DNA from: Candolleomyces eurysporus
Lineage: Eukaryota; Basidiomycota; Agaricomycetes; Agaricales; Psathyrellaceae
NCBI GenBank assembly: GCA_027579435.1
Contig: JANBPK010001060.1
Span: 1-64,000 of the forward strand
Length of the DNA: 64,000 nt
Reading direction: 5' to 3'
How positions within the stretch are numbered: the stretch's first letter is position 1; every line of letters begins with the position of its first letter. Shown here in pieces: positions 45,161 through 54,830 of the stretch. The position numbers and the translations under genes are program-made. A model generated the notes under the pieces. The model saw only the letters and a list, made by a program, of their open reading frames with translations, searched no databases and was not told the origin of the DNA.

Positions 45161-46046
45161 GGGCATGCATGAGCTCCATCTGAGTCGGAAGAAAAGTTGG
45201 CTGGTTCGACGGCAGACTCATTCCCTTTGTTCGAGGCAGCATCCGCCTCAGAGTCGGGTGTTGTTGGACTACACGCATGTATATAATCATATTGATGTTT
45301 TCATGGAATCGTATTGATATACTCAATAGCGTGCTTGCAGGGAGAGCGCAGTAACCCTACGCGACTTACCGGAGAGGTTGTACACCACACGTTTCAGGTA
45401 GAAACCGGTATGATCTTACACCACCACGTTGTGGTAGATATCAATAGCTCGAAATAGACATGTCTTCTGTCTCCCTATTACGCCCACAAGTTCTTCGGAT
45501 CTCCGAGGCCATAAGACAATGGAAGCACCTCAGGCGCTCGTACCTGGTAGAGATCATTGATCCATTACTCACCTCATGATGAAATTCTGAGATTTCGGCA
45601 GTACTTCCATCTGTCATAGATTACCAGAATGTTTCTTTTCAAATCGTTACCGACCCAAGGTCGGGTTTGAGTCGAACTGGTTTGTTGAATAGTAAGTACA
45701 TACCAGCATTGGAATTCGAGTGCAAACATGTGTGCGGGGGTTGAGATAAGAGCTGATGAAAAGAGCTTCGGCAAGATGGAGGTTACCTCTCGAAAGGGGT
45801 GCTGACAAGCTGACCGTAATTGTAGACAGTGGACAAGCTGTCCGGAATCCACCGATGCACTCGGTCAAATTCATAATTTCATCCACTCCTTCAGAAAGTG
45901 TAAGAGAACGACCACGATTATTCGTTTAATCAATGACGCCGTCAACGAGCAGTCAAAATACTACCAAGCAAACACGAGAATTTCACCTTCCAGACGCAGT
46001 CACACACTCAGATATCCCTCTCCAATAACCCCAGCATAACATATCA
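45161..46046. other. No gene recognised
   Basis: The first part resembles a shortened NLR 3' flank (TCGGAAGAAAAGTTGGCTGG and CATCCGCCTCAGAGT words also follow other copies). From about 45320 the sequence is unrelated to the array. This stretch marks its right border and the 3' side of the lactonase-like gene. Confidence 0.4.
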
Positions 46047-48017
46047 CTAGGCTCCTGGAGGAGGATAAACAAGCGTACGAATTGGTTTAGCAGCGATCTT
46101 GGCCAAAAAGATCTTGGTCTCTGCGAGGATGACGAGTCGTCCGTCCCCAGCAAAGGCCATATTGGCCGACGTCGAGTTGATGAAAAATTTGCCTAGGAGG
46201 GTGCCCTGGCTGTTCCATACCTAAATAACAGAGCCAGGTCAGTGCCAGATCTCGACTAGTTCAGTCTAATGCGTAATCCAAAGATCATGATGAGATAGCA
46301 GGAAAAGACTTGAGCTGACGATCACCGGTTCCGCCGGCTACCCGTTTCGGGTCGTTCTGCTCTCGCAACCCCGAGTTCACCAGGAGCTGCGAGNCGCCGG
46401 CGGGGCCGAGTAAGGACAGGTGTATGGAGCAGGGTCTCATCCATGATCGCTGATGAAGCTGGACTCTCAAGCGGCTTCCCTCTGGAAAGGTGTATCTTCG
46501 GAAGACCGATCTCGGGAGCAAACGCGTCTGACTGCAACTTGGGAGTTCGAGCGCCCCCGAAAGACGGACCGACCGTTCGAGGCAAGCTCGACGGAACGGA
46601 GGAAAATAGGCAGCGAGAAAGTAAAGAGCTTTGAATCACATAATACTCACGTTAACACCATCGCCTGTTCCGGAGTAGACGTTGCCTTCAGTATCAACCT
46701 GGATGCCATCTGGAATACCTGTGTCTGCGTAAGCAAAGACACGTCGATTCGTGAAGGCATGCGTGTTGGGGTCCACGTCGAAAGCGTATCTGGGTTGTAT
46801 GACAGTCAGCCGGGTAACATGGAGTTAAGCAACCTCAAGGTTTCCGTACATGGTAGACGGCCTCGTTTGACCGGCGGTAGAGCCCGTATCCGACCTAGAT
46901 TTTAAGCTTTGTGAGGCCCCACTTATCACAGGGACATGAAGAGATACGAACACATATGCAACCGAACCGTCTTCTGTGAAAGCCAATCCATTACACATGC
47001 TGAAGTCTGTTGCGACCACCTTGACGGCTTTCGTCACAGGATCAAGCCGATAGACCTGGTTGGGCAGGACGGGAGTTGGCCGAAAGCCTAAAACCGAGCC
47101 GTAACTGTGAATTCATAAGCCCATTAATCGATGAGAGTCATGTTATCAGGAAAAACAAACGTACGTGACATCAGTGAAAAAGATCTTTCCAGTGGGATGC
47201 ACCTTGATGTCATTCAAGGAATTGAACTGCCGCCCAAAGAAATTGTTCAACAAAACAGTGGCATTATACGGTGGTCTGGGGTTCGCAATAGCAATAGAAG
47301 GAGGACGGTCGCCCCTTCCAGATGTGATCAACAGGAGGGAACCATTGTAGGGACCTGTGCCACCGTTTGTCATCTGAATGCTTTCAGGAAAGTTGAGCTG
47401 GAATACCAAAGCCAAGAAGTAGCTGAAATTAGCATCAGGATGGAGTTAGAGGGGACGAAAACGTGTACCAGTTCGATCGGAACATTGGCAGGGGACTGCC
47501 CTGATGCGAGGGCAGCCTCGACAGCGGTCATACTGATTTTCCCAATCAGATTGTTTTTGTTAAGACCGCTGTTTCCGAGTGCACCTCCGTTGTTGGTGGA
47601 GAAAAACATTTCATCGGTGTCTGAGTGGTATATAGGGGCTTCGTGGGCGAATGCAAATGTCGCATTGGAGGCAATTTCGGTTAGAGAAGGGTTTGGTCCA
47701 AGGATTGAGTAGAAACCAGGATCAAAAACTTGGATAAAAGGAGGGGCACTGGAAGTCGGGTTGAAAGGCACGGATCCTGAGCTACGGAATTTGTCCAGCA
47801 CAGCGAAAGAGGCAGGATCCACGACCTCGAAGGATTCAGTCAACTTCCACGAGATCACATTACGAGCGAGGATCGTACTCACAACAACTTCGCCTACCAA
47901 GTTGCTCTCAAGAGCTCTGGGAGGTGATGGGGGTCGTTGGGACAGTTCTGCATCGGTTCGAACGGTACAAGCAACGCCAGTGGAAAAAACAAAGGTGATG
48001 GTCAGCAAGGTTCTCAT
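46047..48017 (-). CDS. Secreted SMP-30/gluconolactonase-like protein
   Basis: Six exons on the minus strand (48017-47463, 47397-47165, 47104-46952, 46894-46850, 46789-46651, 46220-46047) sum to 1299 nt, 432 aa, with every junction in phase. A signal peptide (MRTLLTITFVFSTGVAC) points to secretion. Family motifs of the six-bladed calcium-dependent beta-propeller are visible: FAHEAPIYHSDTDEMFFSTN (early blade with the metal-binding Glu), NSLNDIKVHPTGKIFFTDVTYG, FSMCNGLAFTEDGSVAYVSDTGS, STIYAFDVDP and GIPDGIQVDTEGNVY (Asn and Asp positions typical of metal ligands). Relatives hydrolyse sugar lactones or related esters; the substrate here is not readable. Introns are 57-65 nt except the last, which is 430 nt. 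The gene is divergent from the desaturase to its right. Confidence 0.88.
46221..46650 (-). other. Oversized last intron of the lactonase-like gene
   Basis: Donor GTGAGT (46650 side) and acceptor TTTAG (46221 side) are good and the flanking exons join in phase. The intron is about seven times longer than its neighbours, GC-rich in its centre, and contains one ambiguous base (46394). No coding sequence or clear terminal repeat was found in it. Confidence 0.6.
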
Positions 48018-48308
48018 GGCTGAATCCTGAAGAAATATCCTATTTTTCGTGGAACTTAAAGGTCAGGGGAATGTTTTGGAGGCGTAACAACCGAAGGGTC
48101 GTCCAATTGGTGCCTTAAGACCAAGGGGTTGGCTAATCAGGTTCGTTGAAAATCGGGGCCAAGGAGGTTCCTGCATACCAACAAATCGACTGCTGTAGTT
48201 AGGTCAACAATGGAGACTGGAAGAGCTTTCCTGTGATTCGCCGTGAAGCGAGAGATATCAGCCTAAACCTCGGTGACATTCATGGCAGAGGTACTACCGT
48301 CGATCTTC

Positions 48309-48547
48309 GATTCAGTCAGGCTCTTGGTTCGGTCAGTCACACAATGTCACGCTTTTTGGCAGGAAAGCGTGACGGGTGTGACGGTTGACCGAAATTCTTT
48401 TCGTTCAAAATTTGGGCATTCTCTTTCGGAAAAAAAGGAATTTGAGGTGCCATAGGTCAATGAATGCAAAGGTAATAGCACGAGCCTTGATTTTGACGAA
48501 GGGAGCATGAGATGAGAAAGTGACCGAATGAGGGGCTTGACCGAATC
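48309..48547. mobile_element. MITE-like inverted-repeat element
   Basis: The outer arms 48309-48337 and 48519-48547 (read as reverse complement) match at 22 of 29 positions. Inside the left half lies a second, stronger inverted repeat: GTCACGCTTT (48346-48355) and AAAGCGTGAC (48364-48373) pair perfectly around an 8-base loop. Pairing extends outward imperfectly to TTCGGTCA/TGACCGAA. The element is about 240 bp, has no coding capacity, and sits in the intergenic region of two divergent genes. No clear target-site duplication was found, so an operator cluster is the alternative reading. Confidence 0.45.
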
Positions 48548-49206
48548 AGTGGTTGGCGATATTAGCCCCAAGCGTGGTATCTGAATATTCTGACAGCGAC
48601 ATTTTAAGCCTGGTGGCGAGTTTCATCTGGACAAATGATTGCTATGAGGAGAAGTTCGGTGATGATTTATAGGCGAGGATTTGGATGGGAAGATAGGGTC
48701 TCGTTTCGAACTCCGAGATCAGGGTCATCAACAAGCAGCGCTCAGTTGCATGTGCAGTTTACCTTCTCGATCTCATGCTGTTGCACACACAGCGCACAGG
48801 GCTCCGTTTGAATTTACGTATAACGAGGATTATGGTATCCTCTTTCATGTCTATAAACCCTCGAGGCGCCATGAGGCAAGACTTTTTTTAATTTGAATTC
48901 TGCTCTGCCGGACGGGATCTCGGGAAATGGTATGTGCCATTTTCTATTTCGAACTATAGCCGCCTGATTCACATAAAATTCTGCAGCGCTCTGCAGTTAT
49001 ATCACTGACCCGGGGTGGGCACGCGTTGCTCGATCTGCCTCCCAAGGCGGATACAATACATCAGGGACCCCCGTTACATAGTAAGAACCAGTGCGAACCA
49101 GCCTTCTATTATGGCGAGGCTGCTTCGTCGGAGTCTCGCTATTCCATTCGAACTTTGGTGATGTGTCTTTCCATATCCAGCCGCTGGGACCTGGTCCGAT
49201 GGCTTC

Positions 49207-49212
49207 TATAAA
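49207..49212 (+). promoter_or_regulatory. TATA box of the desaturase gene
   Basis: TATAAA lies 97 bp upstream of the ATG at 49309. Motif and position fit a core promoter. Confidence 0.5.
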
Positions 49213-49308
49213 CGCGACCCGTGAAAAGCCTTTCTTTGTTGTGGGGTTCCAGCCCTTGACTCAAAAAACTCTCATTCGATTTCGCCATCCGCCATCCACC
49301 ACACGGCT

Positions 49309-50917
49309 ATGGGACAAATCTCCAAGTCAGCCTTGACCTCAAAATTTCCACCTACGAACGGAGTCCGATGGTTTAACGTGGCCATCTTGACCCTAACGCC
49401 GGCGGTTGCAATCTATGGCCTGCTGCAGTGCACCTACCACAGGAAGACCATGATATTCGCGGCGGTCTACTACTTTTTCTCGATGCTCGGTAAGTCTACC
49501 AACTCATTTAGCACTTTCGTAACGCTAACAATACCCCAGGGATTACAGCAGGTATTCTCGTCTTCCCGCTGTCAAAGAACAAGACAAGTGACGGATATTG
49601 ATTGGACCCCAGGTTATCATAGGCTATGGTCCCATCGCTCATACAATGCCTCTCAGCCTCTGAAACTTTTTCTCCTGGCCGGTGGAAGCAGTGCAGTTCA
49701 AGGATCGTGCTACTGGTGGGCACGCGCTCACCGCTCCCATCATCGTTATACCGACACAGACCTCGACCCATACAACACTAACCGCGGCTTACTATGGACG
49801 CACATCGGCTGGATGTTATTCAAATCTACTCTGCGTTCAGGAACGGCCGACATATCAGATCTTCGACGCGACGACCTCATCCGCTTCCAACACGAACACT
49901 ACTTTTCTCTGGCTATTATTTTTGGTTTTATCTTGCCGGCGATTATACCAGGCTTCTTATGGAATGATTGGGCTGGCGGGGTATGCTTCTCTGCCGCACT
50001 TCGATTGACCATTGCACATCACGTCAGTAGAACCTATTTGACTCGAAACTCGCCGAGACTAAAACGCTAACCGCTCGATAAACTCCGCTTTATGTACCCC
50101 AACAGAGCACCTTTTGCATCAACTCTATCGCGCATTGGCTTGGGTCTTCTCCCTACGATGATGTTCTTTCGCCTCGGGATCACTTCTTGTCGGCTATACT
50201 CACCATGGGCGAAGGTTATCACAATTTCCACCATCAGTTCCCGATGGACTACCGGAATGCTTTTCACTGGTACCAGTACGATCCCACGAAATGGTTTATC
50301 GCGCTTTGCGGAGCACTTGGGTGGGCGAGCAGTCTGCGGAGGTTTCCGTATAACGAGATCCAGAAGGGCGTGTTGACGATGCAGCTCAAGGGTCTCAAGA
50401 AGCTCCAAGATTCGCTGGAGTGGCCTGCTGAACCGAAGGATCTGCCGATCTTGACATGGGATGAATGTGCGTCTCTCGCCTCGCCTCGACTCCGAGTTCC
50501 GTCTACGTTTTGTTGCTGATGAGTACCAACCAGTCCAAGAGGCGTCCAAAACGAGACAGCTCGTGTTAGTGTCTGGGTTCATCCATGACGTTTCTTCCAT
50601 TGTGGACGAGCATCCTGGGGGCCGGTACCATTTGACGAACAATATTGGGAAGGACGCATCGGCCGCTTTCTTCGGTGGCGTGTACAACCATTCGAACGCA
50701 GCTCATAACGTGAGTAGACATCTTGATGTATACCACCGCATTCCTCTCACTATTATCGCAACCGCAGCTTCTATCGACACTCAGGGTCGGAATTCTCGCA
50801 GGAGGGCTCGAAGTCGTCACAGAGCACAGCATCCCTCCAGGCCAGCGACTCGTTATCACCGAGAAGAAAACCCTTCTAGACGGTCCCGAAGGTCACAGAA
50901 AAACTTGCGTGCAATGA
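49309..50917 (+). CDS. ole1: Delta-9 acyl-CoA desaturase with cytochrome b5 domain
   Basis: Exons 49309-49489, 49540-49551, 49613-50022, 50106-50466, 50534-50709 and 50768-50917 sum to 1290 nt (429 aa). The enzyme inserts the first double bond into stearoyl/palmitoyl-CoA in the ER membrane. The three histidine boxes are present: HRLWSH (67-72), HRSHH (104-108) and HNFHH (240-244). These are the di-iron ligands. Hydrophobic segments lie at about 22-40, 47-62 and 165-195. A C-terminal cytochrome b5 domain has the heme motif HDVSSIVDEHPGG (His348) and the following GGVYNHSNAAHN, so electron supply is built in, as in yeast Ole1. Exon 2 is only 12 nt (codes within GITAG, just before the first His box); skipping it would remove four residues. 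At 429 aa it is at the short end of the family because the N-terminal extension is brief. Confidence 0.93.
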
Positions 50918-51040
50918 TTTGATTGAAAGTATTTTATAGAAATTTAATGAAAGTTGTAGACTCCCGTACAGTACTAAGAACTCCACATTGAATAGAGCAA
51001 CCCAATATAAATATATCCATTATTCTCATTGTCTGTTTGC
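50918..51040. other. Short convergent intergenic region
   Basis: Only 123 bp separate the desaturase stop codon (+) from the MFS stop codon (-). The sequence is AT-rich and must contain both 3' ends, so the transcripts may overlap. Confidence 0.5.
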
Positions 51041-54000
51041 TTAGACGTATTGGAACCGTCGTTTGCGGGAGACCAAGATGCGGGTGTACACCAGAATTCC
51101 AGTGGCGACGATAAGCATGAACTGTACAAATCAAACGACAATAGGTATTAGATTGGATCTATGAGGAACGAAGTAAAGAAGGATGCGAAGAGAAGACGTA
51201 CCGCGAACAAACCAACCGCCCTGGTGAAGGTCCACTTGGTCGAAACCAGTCCAGCGTGAGCCGGAACGCTCAGGAAAGCACCGAAACTGGCAACAGTAAA
51301 AGCCATGCCAACGCGATGTCTATTTGAAACGCAGAGCGGAGTAGATGGATGGATGGATGGATTGAATAGATATTGATCAGTGACCTGGAGAAAGAATGGA
51401 GAGATTGTAAAGGGGAGATGGAGACTTACCCAACTTCGCCAGGCCGAGATGCGAGAGTGGCCAAAGCAGTGATGAGGAGTGAGAGCCCTGCAAAACAATC
51501 AATCAGTACCCGAAAGATGAGGATTGGAGTAATTTTGTTGGCTTACATGCGTTGGAGATGAAGCCGTAGAGGAAGGAGACGACCACGAGTCCACCTACGC
51601 TTTTCCTGGAAACAATCGAATCAGTCAGTATCGATGTATATTTCTTGTCCTTCTCGGGAGCGAACAAGGGGAATGCACGTACAGCGCCATGACAAGGCAG
51701 GTCATAAGGAAGGACAGGCCCGTCATCAAAACGACGAGATTCCAAGGCCCAACCCTCTCAGCTGCCAGTCCCATAACAATGCGTCCCAAGACACCGGCAA
51801 TCCCGATGACTGCGACGGAGTAGAAGGAGACGTCTGGGTTGACGGCGTGTTGGACGGCGAAGTCTTCAATGTAGTTCTCTGAAAAAGTCGAGGTAAAGTC
51901 ATTAGCATAGAACAAAAAAAAGCGGAGATGCAGAATGGCACGTACGAGGGAACCACATGGTGATGAAGCACAGGAAGATACTGTGGAAAATGTTTTAATC
52001 AGCCACCAGACATTCGCGGAAGGAGAGAACGATAGGAAGGTAAAAGGAAACTCACGCTCCGCACGCGAGGGCATAATGACGTTCCTTGAGGTACGACATG
52101 AGGTCGACGGGAGGGAACCTAGGAGACCATTGTTTCGGGGGCTTGGCGATTAAGCAGTTCGAGATTACGAGGAAGGCGATGACCATGTACGAGGAACCTC
52201 GAACGCCTCCTTGGAATCCTTTGCTATCGATCAGTTTGCTAGGAGAGATAATTTGGTTCAGTACTGAGGTTTCAAAGTGTCCGTTCCGGTGGACTGGGAG
52301 GGAGTGACACGTACTCGAGCACTGGAGTGAGAATGGACGTTAGTCAAAATGAATCACTGGAGGCAAGGAAAAGGGAATGACGCACTGATGGGGAAGATCA
52401 TAGCGCCAAAGGCCGATCCGCTCATGACAATCCCGGTGATGAACGCTCTTCTCTCCTTGAAATGAATGAGGCAGATCGTCGCACTTGGCAAGAAAACCAG
52501 GCCGAGACCGGATCCCATGAAGAGACCTTGAACGAGGAAAATCTAGAAAAGACATTTAAACCCAGGTCAAGAGCAAAACTTGCCAAGATACATACCTCGA
52601 TGAACCGGGAACCGTCGATGAAGGACAAGGCGAATACACTGCGCGAGCACAGTCATGAGTTCGATTTCGTAATAATTATTGACGGGACTCTGCTCACCCC
52701 ATCCCGAATATCAGGGAGCCCAGCAATGTTGCGATTTGGAACCTGTCGGAGTCGAGGAGCTTGCCGGAGATGATGCCAAACCCGAAGCAGAGGAAAAGCT
52801 GGAGACTTCCAATCCATCTGCACAAACAAGTTCAGTCAAACTGTTCTGGAGAGGCGTACATTTGACTTACGCCAACTTGATGACTGCATGGTTTTCGGGG
52901 AAGGTGTTCATGTAGTAGTCTGAGGAGAGGTCAATCGAGGGGTCGGGATGACATTCATGAGGAGGTACATACCTTGGAAGACATTCCACGAAAAGATGTA
53001 ACCGAATGTGGAGAATTGCATGAGCCAGCTGCAAGGATCTATAAATAACCGTCGAAACGTGAGGTCTAGGAATGAACTTACGCTCCAGCGACGGTCAACC
53101 AAGAGAGGACCTTGTCACGTTGCAGACTCTTCTCGATCTCCTCCAGGGTTTGAGGCTCGACATCAGCTTGAACAGAAGGTATACGCTGAGAAGCCGGTCT
53201 CTTGAAGCGAATATCGAACCATCCTCGGAATTGGGCCCGCCAACTGGAGAACGGGAACGAAAACGTGTTAGCAACAACGAACGCGCGCACACTCTCATTG
53301 AAAGTTGTTGGGTGTAACTCACTTTCCAAAGAAGCCGAAATAACCCTTCTGCTCTGCACCTTTCTCCACCTGTCCCTTCTCAAGATCCGCGTCCTTGACA
53401 GAATCCCCGTCCTCGGGCACTTTGAGTTCCACATCGTGCAAGGGAGTCTTCTGAGGGTACTCGTCGTCGTTGAACAGGATCGCAGCCGACTTTGGTGGGT
53501 CCTCTCCGAATCCGCGGGGCTTCGAGTCGAATTCACCCGTCCGTGGTGTTTGGTATTCGTAGTAACCATGCCGGCGAGTGTCCCTCGCTGATCGGTGCGC
53601 CGGATGAGGGGAACGGGGGGAGGCGCTGTTCTGGTCGACCTTTGGGGAGAGGGGAGAGGGGAAGTTGAACTTGACTTTCCCAAAGTCGAAGAAGCCACGT
53701 TTGCCTTCGCTCTGGGGTTCTGGAGTTGCGGACAGGCTGCCGTTTCCGTCGTGGTGTCGAGGACGAGGAGAGCGTGGCCGGTCCCGGTCGTCTCGGGGGT
53801 CCAGACGAGGGAACGCACCCAAGGGATGGGCGGTATGAGGGTGTCGAGGAGGTGGGTGCCGGGGGTGATACGGGCTCGTGGGCGTCTTCTCATTCGGCCA
53901 GGGCGACTGCTGGGACGACGACTTGGGCGTTCTTGAGTCGTGCTCCTTCCTTGGGGGAATTGGAGGCGGCTTTGCCTCATAACGGGGTGGGGCAGGGTCG

Positions 54001-54389
54001 TCCAGGTTGATCACCTTTCTTTCCGAGATCGAATAGTACATCTTGTCCAAATGCTCTCTCGTCTCTCTGGAAATTCGGGGAGGGGGGAACTGGCACAGTC
54101 GAGGATCGGCTGTCTTTGGAGGAGTGTAGTACGTCCGCTGACCATGGACGGCAGCTTGTCTGTAGGCCTTCCCTTGGGCTTCATAGAACGGGCTCCTCAA
54201 GCCAGCCGAGCCCGGGGTCTTGGGCTTGCCATTGAACCGACTCTCAAAAGCCGAGCGCACATTCTGGATTTCATGGGATATGGCCTCTGTAATGGCACAA
54301 GAATTTGGAGACTGAATTTGGGAGTTGGGAGACTTGGTAGTGTTGAGGAATTTCGTTGGGGATGCTGACGCCAACCAGGGCATTGTCAT
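51041..54389 (-). CDS. MFS transporter, monocarboxylate-transporter-like, with long Pro-rich N-terminus
   Basis: Fifteen exons (54389-53323, 53243-53082, 53028-52973, 52919-52871, 52817-52698, 52638-52596, 52542-52386, 52321-52315, 52223-52056, 51980-51946, 51878-51683, 51605-51547, 51487-51430, 51319-51202, 51121-51041) sum to 2376 nt, 791 aa, all in phase. Residues 1-355 are cytoplasmic and low-complexity, rich in Pro, Arg, Ser and Asp (PPPIPPRKEHDSR, RPRSPRPRHHDG). From about residue 410 the twelve-helix MFS fold begins: LTVAGAWLMQFSTFGYIFSW, DYYMNTFP, GSGLGLVFLPSATICLIHFK, ERRAFITGIVMSGSAFGAMI, GRIVMGLAAERVGPWN. This pattern fits the fungal MCT/MCH group, whose members move monocarboxylates or, for Mch5, riboflavin; the substrate here is unknown. 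Exon 8 is only 7 nt. The long N-terminal tail is unusual and may be regulatory. Confidence 0.85.
51344..51362. repeat. GATG microsatellite in an MFS intron
   Basis: Four and a half GATG/GGAT units lie in the intron between exons 13 and 14 of the MFS gene (intron 51320-51429). Simple-sequence repeat with no further signal. Confidence 0.8.
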
Positions 54390-54830
54390 AGTGTGAGGCC
54401 AACCAGGGCTTGAGCTCCCACTCCGTCGCGCCCGTCCATTTGAGGCTCTCGACGCAATCAGAATTGAGGCTGTTCCGGGGAATACGCTCCATGAGGCACC
54501 CCATCGCCGATAATTGATGATGGTTTCAACTTGACGGGGGAGGCGGTGATCAGTTCAACCACATGTCCTACAATGTTCTTTGACGAGAACTACACCCCCA
54601 GTGTATTCCATTAGCATGTTTTTCAATAGCAATGAAAGATGCGGTATGATACAAATCGTGCTGAAATACCCCAAAACCCTATATATATAGTCTAGTGCAA
54701 AAGACGAGTCAGTCAAGTCAGATAGTATCGTGAATGTTCAGCTGAGTGCCTGCTCGATTAGTATGGCTGGTATACCCCCACGAAGGAACCTCTAGTAACC
54801 CCCCACCCTCCTCTCTGCCTCAACCTTGTA
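54390..54830. other. Intergenic region between MFS start and CAP10 stop
   Basis: The presumed promoter of the minus-strand MFS gene. An open frame continues upstream of its ATG in another frame (to 54504), but there is no evidence that it belongs to the protein. A TATATATA word lies at about 54680. Nothing else is recognised. Confidence 0.4.

Noticed and set aside
46331..46420. tRNA- or snoRNA-like gene in the large lactonase intron
   Set aside because: GC-rich with short inverted words, but no cloverleaf, A/B box or C/D box set could be laid out.
54271..54504. Upstream frame as extra N-terminus of the MFS protein
   Set aside because: It is in a different frame from the exon starting at 54389, and no splice pair joining them was found; the model from 54389 already closes in phase.
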